A DNA stretch of 64,000 bases from Parundibacterium terreum (GTDB lineage: Bacteria; Pseudomonadota; Gammaproteobacteria; Burkholderiales; Burkholderiaceae_D), in assembly GCF_014636315.1 (NCBI RefSeq), contig NZ_BMED01000003.1:744001-808000 (forward strand), in the 5' to 3' direction. The notes under the pieces were generated by a model. It saw nothing but the letters and a program-made list of their open reading frames with translations, was not told the origin of the DNA and did not search any database. Position 1 is the first letter of the stretch. Each line of letters opens with the position of its first letter. Below are positions 1 to 8,342 of the stretch, in pieces. Both the position numbers and the translations under genes were made by a program.

Positions 1-1591
1 CATGTTGTCGGCACACCAGCCTTATGAATCTTATCCTGAGCAAATTCGCCAGACGGCGATGCGCTTCGGTGCCACGGCCCAGGTCGCCGGCGGCGTGCCG
101 GCAATGTGCGATGGCGTCACCCAGGGCCGTCCCGGCATGGAGTTGTCGCTGTTTTCGCGCGACGTGATCGCACAGGCAACTGCGGTAGCGCTGTCTCATG
201 ATTCTTTCGACGCTGCATTGTGCCTCGGTATTTGCGACAAGATTGTGCCGGGCCTGCTGATAGGCGCGCTGGCGTTTGGCCATCTGCCGACCATCTTCAT
301 TCCGGCTGGCCCCATGGGTTCCGGCTTGTCCAACAAGGACAAGGCTGCAGTACGTGAACGCTATGCGCAAGGCAAGGCGACCAAGGATGAATTGCTGGCC
401 GCTGAAAACGCTGCCTACCATAGCGCAGGCACCTGTACCTTTTACGGCACTGCCAACAGCAACCAGATGTTGCTTGAAGCAATGGGCCTGCATTTGCCGG
501 GTTCCGCTTTTGTACACCCGAACGATCCGCTGCGTTCCGTATTGACGGATGCTGCAGTAGAGCGCGTCTTGCAACTGACCGAGCAAGGTAGCAATTACAC
601 GCCTATCGGTTATGTCGTCAATGAAAAAGCGATTGTCAATGCGGTCATCGCGCTGCTGGCGACCGGCGGTTCCACCAATCACACCATCCACTGGATATCA
701 GTGGCGCGCGCTGCAGGCATCCTGATCGACTGGCAGGACTTTGATGAGCTGTCGTCGGTGATTCCTTTGTTGACCCGGGTTTATCCTAATGGCACCGCCG
801 ATGTGAATGCATTCGAAGACGCAGGCGGTCCTACTTTCGTCATTCGCGAGCTGCTGTCCGCAGGATTGATGCATGCCGACGTAAAAACCGTGTACGGAAC
901 CGAAGGCCTGGCCTCGCACGTGTCGCAACCGGTGCTGACGGATGAAAACAAAGTGAAATGGCAGCCGTTGCCGGACATCTCCACCAATCGCGAGGTAGTC
1001 CGCAACGTTAGTGAACCTTTCGCGCCCACCGGCGGCTTGCGCCTGCTGGATGGCAATATAGGCCGCGCGATCGTCAAGGCTTCTGCAGTGCCGGAAGATG
1101 CGTGGATCATACGCGCGCCAGCCAAAGTGTTTGACTCTCAGGATGCGCTGGTCGGTGCTTACAAAGCAGGCCAATTGAATATGGACTTTGTTGCAGTCGT
1201 AATTTTCCAGGGGCCGCAAGCGAACGGCATGCCGGAGCTGCATCACTTCACGCCGGTTCTAGGTAGCCTGATGTCGGCCGGCTACAAGGTCGCACTGGTG
1301 ACGGACGGCCGCATGTCCGGCGCGTCCGGCAAGGTTCCGGCTGCATTGCACGTGAGCCCTGAGGCAGCGCAGGGCGGCCATATCGCCAAGGTGCAGGACG
1401 GCGATATCGTTGAGCTGAATGTGCATACCGGCGAGCTGCGGGCGCTGGTCAGCGAAGCGGAATGGGATGCACGTCCATTGCGCCGCGTGACGGAAGATTC
1501 GAGCCACGGTTATGGCCGTGACCTGTTTGTCGCCCAGCGCCGCGTAGTGACTACGCCGGAGCAGGGTGCTTCTACGCTGTTCGTCAACTAG
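1..1591 (+). CDS. edd: 6-phosphogluconate dehydratase, 5' end cut by window
   Basis: Dehydrates 6-phosphogluconate to KDPG, the first committed step of the Entner-Doudoroff pathway, in the cytoplasm. About 529 residues are visible; the family is about 600-610 residues long, and the visible part begins at the conserved MLSAHQPYE stretch, which lies near residue 78 in E. coli Edd, so the true start is upstream of the window. Cysteine motifs expected for the [4Fe-4S] cluster of the IlvD/Edd family are present ([21 protein letters not shown]), as are the conserved [14 protein letters not shown] and [16 protein letters not shown] blocks. The last block, with the downstream eda gene, separates Edd from dihydroxy-acid dehydratase. 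The gene is followed after 109 bp by eda and then pgi on the same strand, indicating a sugar-catabolic operon. Confidence 0.96.
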   Translation, partial: MLSAHQPYESYPEQIRQTAMRFGATAQVAGGVPAMCDGVTQGRPGMELSLFSRDVIAQATAVALSHDSFDAALCLGICDKIVPGLLIGALAFGHLPTIFIPAGPMGSGLSNKDKAAVRERYAQGKATKDELLAAENAAYHSAGTCTFYGTANSNQMLLEAMGLHLPGSAFVHPNDPLRSVLTDAAVERVLQLTEQGSNYTPIGYVVNEKAIVNAVIALLATGGSTNHTIHWISVARAAGILIDWQDFDELSSVIPLLTRVYPNGTADVNAFEDAGGPTFVIRELLSAGLMHADVKTVYGTEGLASHVSQPVLTDENKVKWQPLPDISTNREVVRNVSEPFAPTGGLRLLDGNIGRAIVKASAVPEDAWIIRAPAKVFDSQDALVGAYKAGQLNMDFVAVVIFQGPQANGMPELHHFTPVLGSLMSAGYKVALVTDGRMSGASGKVPAALHVSPEAAQGGHIAKVQDGDIVELNVHTGELRALVSEAEWDARPLRRVTEDSSHGYGRDLFVAQRRVVTTPEQGASTLFVN

Positions 1592-1700
1592 AAGCGAGCA
1601 AGTGCGGGGAAGCTAGTAGCCCTGATAAGTAAACGCAGTAAGCGCAACTACCACCAAATAAGTACTACCAAATAAGCAAAATCACACACCGAGACCGATC

Positions 1701-2348
1701 ATGAGCGCAATCAAACTGAGCAAGCAAGACATCATCAAGCAACTGGAACAACTCCGCGTACTGCCCATCCTGGTGACCAATGATGTGGACCAGGCTATCC
1801 GTTGCGTCAATACCCTGGCTGAGAATGGCTTGCCTGCGATAGAGATTACGCTGCGTACGCCGGATGCAATGACGGTCTTGCGTGAAGTGGTCAAGGCTTG
1901 TCCGGGCGTGACGGTTGGTGCGGGCACTATCCTGACGCCTGCGCAACTCGACGCGGTGCAGGAAGCGGGCGCAACCTTCGGCATCAGTCCCGGCATTACG
2001 CCGGTGCTGGCCGCCGCAGCGGCCGCGTCCAGCCTGCCGTATTTTCCGGGTGTAGGTGGTGCCAGCGATTTGATGCTGGCGCTGGAGCATGGATTTGATG
2101 TGGTCAAGCTGTTTCCGTCCGATTTACTGGGTGCGACCAAGATGGCCAAGGCCCTGGGCGGGCCTTTCCCTGATGTGCGCTTTTGCCTGACCGGTGGCGT
2201 GACCGTTGAAGCGACGCCGCAGTTGCTGCAGCAGAGCAATATCCTGTGCGTAGGCGGCTCCTGGATGTGCCCTGCATCGCTGATCAATGCCAACGACTGG
2301 GCGGCAATCGGCAAACTGGCGGCGCAGGCCGCTGCAGCAGCGCATTAA
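1701..2348 (+). CDS. eda: KDPG/KHG aldolase
   Basis: Cleaves 2-keto-3-deoxy-6-phosphogluconate to pyruvate and glyceraldehyde-3-phosphate, the second Entner-Doudoroff step. The 215-residue length is normal for the class I aldolase. Glu48 and Arg52 in EITLRTP and the Schiff-base lysine Lys136 in VKLFPSD are all present, as is the phosphate-binding FCLTGGV segment. The ATG at 1701 is preceded by a weak purine stretch (GAGACCG). The 109-bp spacer from edd contains an imperfect tandem copy of CTACCAAATAAG but no terminator, so co-transcription with edd is likely. pgi follows 30 bp downstream. Confidence 0.96.
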   Translation: MSAIKLSKQDIIKQLEQLRVLPILVTNDVDQAIRCVNTLAENGLPAIEITLRTPDAMTVLREVVKACPGVTVGAGTILTPAQLDAVQEAGATFGISPGITPVLAAAAAASSLPYFPGVGGASDLMLALEHGFDVVKLFPSDLLGATKMAKALGGPFPDVRFCLTGGVTVEATPQLLQQSNILCVGGSWMCPASLINANDWAAIGKLAAQAAAAAH

Positions 2349-2378
2349 TTCCCTCTAGCGAATTCACTCAGACTTATC

Positions 2379-4013
2379 ATGGCTAATTCTGTTTCACACA
2401 GCCCCTTGTGGGGGTTGCTGCAGCAACGCGCGACCAATACTCCGAGCTTGAAGGAACTGTTTCGTGCAGATCCTCAGCGCTTTACGCATTTTTCCGCCTC
2501 TGCCTGCGGCATCTTGCTGGATTACTCCAAGCAGAGGATAGATACCACCGCCAAGCTGAACCTGCTGGCCTTGGCTAGGCAGCAGCAGGTGGAAGCGCGG
2601 CGAGATGCGATGCTGGCCGGCGAAGCAATCAACCATACTGAAAACCGCGCGGTACTGCATACCGTGCTGCGCTTGCCCAAGGGAGAGTCGTTCAACCTGA
2701 AAGGCGAGAATATTGCAGCCAGCGTGCACCAGGTGCTGGCGCAGATGCGCAGTTTCAGCGATGCGGTACGCGAGGGCCGCTGGCTGGGTTATTCCGGCAA
2801 GGCAATCCGTACCATCGTCAATATCGGCATAGGCGGCTCCGACCTGGGGCCGCAAATGGCCTGCATCGCGCTGGCGCCGTGGTCGCAAAAAAACCTGTCG
2901 CTGCATTTTGTGTCGAACGTGGATGGCAGGCATGTCGCCGATGCGCTGAAGAATGCGGATCCGGAGACGACCCTGTTTGTCGTCGCCTCCAAGACTTTCT
3001 CGACAATGGAAACCCTGACCAATGCCAGGACCGCGCGCGAATGGATGCTGTCGCACGGCTGCCCCGAAGACAGCATACGCCAGCATTTTGTCGCATTGAG
3101 CACCAACGTGGAAGCCGCCAAGGAATTCGGCATTGCGCCGGAAAACGTATTTCCTTTCTGGAGCTGGGCCGGTGGGCGTTATTCGATGTGGAGCGCGATA
3201 GGTTTGTCGATCGCCTTGTATATCGGCGCCGACAAATTTGAAGAAATGCTGGCCGGCGCGCATGAGATGGACCTGCATTTCGCGCAGGCTCCGATGGAGC
3301 AGAACTTGCCGGTGCTGATGGCCCTGATCGGCGTCTGGAATATCAATTTCCTCGGTTTGCAGGCTCTGTCGATCGCGCCTTATCATCAGCGTATGACGCG
3401 CTTGCCAGCCTACCTGCAGCAACTGGAAATGGAAAGTAATGGCAAGTCCGTCACGCGTGAAGGCCAGCGCGTTGACTATGCAACCTCGCCTGTACTGTTC
3501 GGCGAAGCCGGCACCAATGGCCAGCACGCCTACTTCCAGTTATTACACCAGGGCGCGACTATCATCCCCACTGATTTCATCGTGGTGGCGGAAGATGATT
3601 CCGGCTTGCCAGGGCACAACCAGGCTTTGCTGGCGAACTGCTTTGCGCAATCCAAGGCGATGGCGTTGGGCAAGGATATCCAGCAAGTCCGGGCCGAACT
3701 GGGCGACGTTTCCGAGAAACTGCTGCCGCATCGCGTGTTTGAAGGCAATCGCCCCAGCTCGACCTTGCTGCTGGATGCGCTGACCCCGAAGTCGCTGGGT
3801 GCACTGATTGCGCTGTACGAGCACAAGGTATTCGTGCAGTCGGTGATTTGGGATATCAATGCCTTTGATCAATGGGGCGTAGAATTGGGCAAGTCGCTGG
3901 CACAGCAACTGATTAGCCTGAATCCGGATGCGGTCAAGGAAGAGTACGATAGTTCCACGCGCGGCCTGTTGCAGGCGCTGAAGCGCAAGACTCCGGCATC
4001 GACGATTCGGTAA
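2379..4013 (+). CDS. pgi: glucose-6-phosphate isomerase
   Basis: Interconverts glucose-6-phosphate and fructose-6-phosphate in the cytosol. It has 544 residues, the usual bacterial length. Diagnostic segments are seen: the sugar-phosphate site IGGSDLGPQM, the catalytic Glu region MESNGKSV, the catalytic His in GTNGQHAYFQ, and the C-terminal signature FDQWGVELGK with its catalytic Lys at about residue 505. It starts 30 bp after eda. Coupling Pgi to Edd/Eda lets fructose-6-phosphate be returned toward glucose-6-phosphate and the ED route. A long antisense open frame opposite this gene is a codon-bias shadow. Confidence 0.96.
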   Translation: MANSVSHSPLWGLLQQRATNTPSLKELFRADPQRFTHFSASACGILLDYSKQRIDTTAKLNLLALARQQQVEARRDAMLAGEAINHTENRAVLHTVLRLPKGESFNLKGENIAASVHQVLAQMRSFSDAVREGRWLGYSGKAIRTIVNIGIGGSDLGPQMACIALAPWSQKNLSLHFVSNVDGRHVADALKNADPETTLFVVASKTFSTMETLTNARTAREWMLSHGCPEDSIRQHFVALSTNVEAAKEFGIAPENVFPFWSWAGGRYSMWSAIGLSIALYIGADKFEEMLAGAHEMDLHFAQAPMEQNLPVLMALIGVWNINFLGLQALSIAPYHQRMTRLPAYLQQLEMESNGKSVTREGQRVDYATSPVLFGEAGTNGQHAYFQLLHQGATIIPTDFIVVAEDDSGLPGHNQALLANCFAQSKAMALGKDIQQVRAELGDVSEKLLPHRVFEGNRPSSTLLLDALTPKSLGALIALYEHKVFVQSVIWDINAFDQWGVELGKSLAQQLISLNPDAVKEEYDSSTRGLLQALKRKTPASTIR

Positions 4014-4254
4014 TTTCTCGCGCACAATTTTATGTGGCAAGCCAGCGACGTAATTACCATTATGCGCTGAAGGGCATTTACTCCATTGTAAAACAATGCG
4101 AAAGTATGCTGCGTTGCAAAATCAGGGCGGCAAGGCAAAGGCGCACAAGTAGAGCGTACTGGCAGATACCTTCTTCACAAAAGAAGGGCAGGCCGCCCCT
4201 GCATCACCGTATTCTTCGTTTCCTTTGTTTCCTTAACCTGAATAAATCCCAAGC

Positions 4255-7050
4255 ATGAACGCCGAGTCCAAGCCAGAGTCCCAGTTTAATTCAAGCGCGC
4301 TATTGTCCGATGACAAAGACCAGTCACTGAGAGAAGATATACGCAGGCTGGGCCGCATATTAGGCGATACCGTGCGCAACCAGCACGGCGACCAGATTTT
4401 TGAACTGATAGAGCATATACGTCAAAGCTCGATACGCTTTCAGCGCGATGCCGATGTCGCTGCGCGCGAAGAGCTGGAAACCACGCTGGATAACTTAAGC
4501 AATGACCAGACCACACAGGTTATCCGCGCCTTCAGCTATTTCTCCCACCTGGTCAACCTGGCGGAAGACCAGCATCACATCCGCCGCTCGCGTGCGCATC
4601 TGATCGCAGGCTCTGCGCCAAAACAAGGCAGCCTGGAACATACGATAGATTCCCTGTATGCGAGCGGACAAACTACGCAGCAACTGCTGGAATTTTTTGA
4701 TACGGCGCAGGTTACGCCTGTGCTGACGGCCCATCCTACCGAGGTGCAGCGCAAGAGTATCCTGAATTGCCAGATGGTGATTACCCGCCTGCTGGACGAG
4801 CGAGACCGTATGCAGTTGACGCCGGAAGAATCCGCGGCCAATGAAGAGGCCCTGAACCGCGCGGTTCTGACATTGTGGCAGACCCGCATGCTGCGTACGT
4901 CCAAATTGTCGGTGCTGGACGAGGTAGAAAACGGCCTCAGCTTTTACGACTACACCTTCCTGCGCGAGCTGCCGCATCTGTATGCGGGGCTGGAAGATTT
5001 GCTATGCAGCAAGGATGGCGAGCTGAAGCAACTGGAGTTGCCGAGCTTTATGAAAATGGGTAGCTGGATAGGCGGCGACCGCGACGGCAATCCTTTTGTG
5101 ACGGCCGAGGTGCTGGAAAAAACCCTGGCCATGCAATCTGATCGCGCACTGAAATTTTATTTGACCGAGCTGCATACGCTGGGCTCGCAACTATCCATCG
5201 CCAACTTGCTGGTGGGTGCATCGGAAGATCTGCTGGCACTGGCGCGCCGCTCGCCGGATCACTCGCCGCACCGCTCTGATGAACCTTACCGGCTGGCGAT
5301 CAGCGGCATGTATGCAAGGCTGTCCGCCACGTACAGAAAGCTGTTCAATGCCGAGCCTGCAATTCATGCGGCCGGAGAGGCCGATCCGTATGCCGATGCA
5401 GAAGAACTGATTGCCGATCTGGATATCGTGCACCAGTCTTTGCTGGCTCACGGTTCTGCTGCGCTGACACGCGGAAGATTGCGCCACTTGCGCCGCGCGG
5501 TGCGGGTATTCGGCTTCTATCTGGCGCCGCTGGACCTGCGCCAGAATTCGGATGTGCACGAAAGAGTGGTGGCAGAGCTGCTGGAAGCCGCCAATCCCGG
5601 CACCAATTATCTCGGACAGGATGAAGAGGGCCGCATACGCTTGCTGCTGGCGGAAATTTCTTCGGCGCGTCCGCTGGCTTCGCCTTATATCGAGTATTCG
5701 GAAGATACGCGTTCCGAGCTGGCGATTTATCGTGGTGCCCGCACTGCGCAGCAACGCTATGGCAAGGGTGCCGTGCCCAACTGCATCATCTCCAAGACCG
5801 ATGGCGTTTCAGACATGCTGGAACTGGCCTTGTTGCTGAAAGAAGCCGGCTTGCTGCATCCGTTGGAGGGCAGGCTGGATGTGAATATCATTCCACTGTT
5901 TGAGACCATAGAAGATTTGCAAAACAGCGCGCCTGCGATGGACAGGCTGCTGGGTCTGCCCGAGTATGCCCGCCTGCTGCAGAGCCGCAGCAACGCACAG
6001 GAGGTGATGCTGGGTTATTCCGACAGTAACAAGGATGGCGGCTTCCTGACTTCGGGCTGGGAACTGTATAAGGCGGAACTGGAACTGGTGAAGGTGTTTG
6101 CCCGCCGCCAGGTACGCCTGCGCCTGTTCCATGGCCGCGGCGGTTCGGTTGGTCGCGGCGGCGGCCCCAGCTACCAGGCTATCCTGGCGCAGCCTGCCGG
6201 TGCGGTGCAGGGGCAGATACGCCTGACTGAGCAGGGCGAAGTCATTACCGCCAAATACGGTAATCCCGAAGTAGGGCGGCGCAACCTGGAAGTACTGGCA
6301 GCGGCAACGCTGGAAGCCAGCCTGCTGTCCGGTGCCGAGCCTGCACCTTCGGAAGAGTTCCTGGCTGCGATGGGCGAATTGTCAGAGCATGCCTTCCGTG
6401 CCTATCGCAATATGGTGTACGAGACTGAGGGCTTTGAGCAGTATTTTTGGGAGTCCACGGTCATTTCCGAGATTGCCGGCCTGAATATCGGTAGCCGTCC
6501 TGCTTCGCGCAAGAAGTCCACTGCGATTGAAGATTTGCGTGCTATCCCTTGGGTATTCAGCTGGTCGCAATGCCGTCTGATGCTGCCGGGATGGTTCGGT
6601 TTTGGTTCCGCGGTGCAAGCGTATCTGAAGGCGCATCCGGAAAATGGCCTGGCGACCTTGCAGGCGATGTTCAAGACCTGGTCTTTCTTTTCCACCATTT
6701 TGTCGAATATGGAAATGGTATTGGCCAAGAGCGATATCGGTATTGCCAGCCGCTATGCGCAACTGGTCAAGGATGAGGCGCTGCGCAACCGCATATTCCC
6801 GCGCCTGCAGGCAGAGCATGAAGCGACCATTGCAGTGTTGAAATCCATTTCCGGCCAGGATCAATTACTGTCTGCCAATCCACTGCTGAAACGCTCAATC
6901 AGCAACCGCTTCCCTTACCTGTCACCGCTGAACCATGTGCAGGTGGAGTTGCTGGAACGCTACCGTAACGGTGACCCGGACGAGCGCGTCAGGCGCGGCA
7001 TCCACCTATCGATCAACGGCATCGCAGCCGGTTTGAGAAATAGCGGCTGA
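4255..7050 (+). CDS. ppc: phosphoenolpyruvate carboxylase
   Basis: Anaplerotic enzyme that carboxylates PEP with bicarbonate to oxaloacetate. It has 931 residues, slightly longer than E. coli Ppc (883), the extra length being a polar N-terminus of about 25 residues. Active-site signatures are intact: [13 protein letters not shown] with catalytic His160, [10 protein letters not shown] near residue 590, and the glycine-rich loop [13 protein letters not shown] near 625. The C-terminus ends in the usual N-G motif region (AAGLRNSG). The 241-bp gap from pgi holds a short hairpin (CATTGT/ACAATG, 4084-4098) and no convincing gene. No strong Shine-Dalgarno precedes the ATG. A 14-bp hairpin terminator follows, so ppc is probably its own unit. 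Confidence 0.97.
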   Translation: MNAESKPESQFNSSALLSDDKDQSLREDIRRLGRILGDTVRNQHGDQIFELIEHIRQSSIRFQRDADVAAREELETTLDNLSNDQTTQVIRAFSYFSHLVNLAEDQHHIRRSRAHLIAGSAPKQGSLEHTIDSLYASGQTTQQLLEFFDTAQVTPVLTAHPTEVQRKSILNCQMVITRLLDERDRMQLTPEESAANEEALNRAVLTLWQTRMLRTSKLSVLDEVENGLSFYDYTFLRELPHLYAGLEDLLCSKDGELKQLELPSFMKMGSWIGGDRDGNPFVTAEVLEKTLAMQSDRALKFYLTELHTLGSQLSIANLLVGASEDLLALARRSPDHSPHRSDEPYRLAISGMYARLSATYRKLFNAEPAIHAAGEADPYADAEELIADLDIVHQSLLAHGSAALTRGRLRHLRRAVRVFGFYLAPLDLRQNSDVHERVVAELLEAANPGTNYLGQDEEGRIRLLLAEISSARPLASPYIEYSEDTRSELAIYRGARTAQQRYGKGAVPNCIISKTDGVSDMLELALLLKEAGLLHPLEGRLDVNIIPLFETIEDLQNSAPAMDRLLGLPEYARLLQSRSNAQEVMLGYSDSNKDGGFLTSGWELYKAELELVKVFARRQVRLRLFHGRGGSVGRGGGPSYQAILAQPAGAVQGQIRLTEQGEVITAKYGNPEVGRRNLEVLAAATLEASLLSGAEPAPSEEFLAAMGELSEHAFRAYRNMVYETEGFEQYFWESTVISEIAGLNIGSRPASRKKSTAIEDLRAIPWVFSWSQCRLMLPGWFGFGSAVQAYLKAHPENGLATLQAMFKTWSFFSTILSNMEMVLAKSDIGIASRYAQLVKDEALRNRIFPRLQAEHEATIAVLKSISGQDQLLSANPLLKRSISNRFPYLSPLNHVQVELLERYRNGDPDERVRRGIHLSINGIAAGLRNSG

Positions 7051-7061
7051 GCTCGATATCC

Positions 7062-7098
7062 TGCCCATACCTGGAGGCAATTCCAGGTATGGGCATTT
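7062..7098 (+). terminator. intrinsic terminator after ppc
   Basis: A perfect 14-bp stem, TGCCCATACCTGGA (7062-7075) with TCCAGGTATGGGCA (7082-7095), closes a 6-nt loop. A loose U-rich tail (TTTCTATCTTTT) follows. It sits 12 bp past the ppc stop codon. Confidence 0.8.
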
Positions 7099-7175
7099 CT
7101 ATCTTTTGCCTCCAAGAAAATTTTTGCCCAAGCGCGTTAGAATAGGCGCCTGTATTCAAGCAAAGATTTTTATCC

Positions 7176-7703
7176 ATGAGCATGCAAATTCTAGGCATAG
7201 TCGGCTGGTCCGGAAGCGGCAAGACCACGATGCTGGAACGCCTGCTGCCACTGTTGTCGGCAGCCGGCAAGAAGGTCAATGTCGTCAAGCATAGCCATCA
7301 CGATATCCAACTGGAACCGGAAACCAAGGACAGTGCACGCCTGCGCAAGGCTGGCGCGGCGGAGATGCTGCTGGCCTCACCCTACCGGTATGCATTGATA
7401 CGCGAGCTGCGCGGCCAGCAAGAGCCGCCGCTGGCGGAATTATTGGCGCGCATGAATCCCGCCGACCTGACCCTGGTAGAGGGCTATAAGTGGGAGCCGA
7501 TTATTAAACTGGAAATACACAGGCCCTCGGTGGGCAAGCCGGCCCTGTATCTGGATGATCCCGATATCCGCGCGGTGGCTTCGGATGTGCCGGCTCCGCC
7601 GGATTTGCGCCAGGGCTTGGTGTGGCTGGATCTGAATCAGCCGGAAGAGCTGCTGAGCTGGCTAATAAATTCCCTTGCGGCAAATATTTTCCAAAAGAGC
7701 TAA
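7176..7703 (+). CDS. mobB: molybdopterin-guanine dinucleotide biosynthesis protein B
   Basis: GTP-binding accessory protein that assists attachment of GMP to molybdopterin, feeding cofactor to MGD-dependent oxidoreductases. It has 175 residues. A Walker A motif GWSGSGKT lies at residues 10-17, followed by the family segments [28 protein letters not shown] and [17 protein letters not shown], characteristic of MobB. Start ATG at 7176; the downstream Met at codon 3 is a possible alternative. No other molybdenum cofactor gene is visible in the window, so it is isolated from moeA/mobA here. A YjfB-like small gene follows 52 bp later. Confidence 0.9.
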   Translation: MSMQILGIVGWSGSGKTTMLERLLPLLSAAGKKVNVVKHSHHDIQLEPETKDSARLRKAGAAEMLLASPYRYALIRELRGQQEPPLAELLARMNPADLTLVEGYKWEPIIKLEIHRPSVGKPALYLDDPDIRAVASDVPAPPDLRQGLVWLDLNQPEELLSWLINSLAANIFQKS

Positions 7704-7755
7704 AGTCGCGCCAGATTCCGTCGTTAATCAAAGTATAGAGATACGGGAGAATGTA

Positions 7756-7956
7756 ATGGATGTTACTGGAATTGCCAGCCTGGCAACCACAATGGCCGAT
7801 GTAGGCACTAGCCAGGCAGTAGGTATTGCCGTCCTTAAAAAGGCGATGGATATCAGTGCCGAGAGCGCTACAGCCTTGATTGAAGCCATTCCGCAGAATC
7901 CTTCAGTTTCCAATTTGCCATCCCATCTCGGTCGCAATATCAATACGACCGCCTGA
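7756..7956 (+). CDS. YjfB-like small protein
   Basis: A 66-residue protein beginning MDVTGIASLATTMADVGTSQ and ending near GRNINTTA. The start is fixed by GGGAGA 6 bp upstream of the ATG at 7756. Composition and layout (short amphipathic helices, a VGIAVLKKAMDIS centre, a GRNINTTA tail) resemble the YjfB family of small proteins, which has been loosely linked to motility; the function is unknown. It has no membrane segment or signal peptide. It may be co-transcribed with mobB, but the gap and its own good RBS also allow independent expression. An upstream in-frame ATG at 7675 would overlap mobB and lacks a ribosome binding site. Confidence 0.7.
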   Translation: MDVTGIASLATTMADVGTSQAVGIAVLKKAMDISAESATALIEAIPQNPSVSNLPSHLGRNINTTA

Positions 7957-8342
7957 TTTCAAGCGTGTAACGGGTGCCGTCCGCGGCACTGTTACTGCTT
8001 CTGCATTTCCGCTACCAAGCTCTGCTCGCCCTCGCTTTAGCCTTCGGCTATCCTCCTTTTTACCTTCAATTTTTTTGCAACAGTTACAATTTAATTGTTG
8101 TTAAACTACGGCACCTGCTTCAAAAAAGCATGCATTCATGTGATACTGCGGAGCAATTATAAATATATTGGCAATCCCGCATCACTCGCCTGCGGGCGCA
8201 CGTCTGGACAGCTACATCCGGATGCTTCAATAAAGCTGCACCCCTGTTACTTATCTGTTAATATTTTCTTGTTCGGCAACATATTGCCTTCGCGCCTGGC
8301 GTAAGGACGATACAACGCATAAAAATTTGGATGGGGTAAGAT
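7957..8342. other. 386-bp intergenic region
   Basis: No convincing gene is present. A short hairpin GTGCCG/CGGCAC (7974-7989) lies just after the YjfB-like gene but lacks a T tract. The rest must hold the promoter of the PAS-GGDEF-EAL gene, but I could not pick clear -35/-10 boxes. I looked for a GEMM c-di-GMP riboswitch core and did not see one. Confidence 0.5.

Noticed and set aside
2394-3527. Long open frame on the minus strand opposite pgi (377 codons)
   Set aside because: It lies wholly antisense to a complete, well-conserved pgi and its translation shows no family; it is a codon-bias shadow.
4034-4258. 74-codon frame between pgi and ppc
   Set aside because: No ribosome binding site and a basic, low-information translation; the region looks non-coding.
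7957-8342. Possible c-di-GMP riboswitch upstream of the GGDEF-EAL gene
   Set aside because: No GEMM-type conserved core could be found in the leader.
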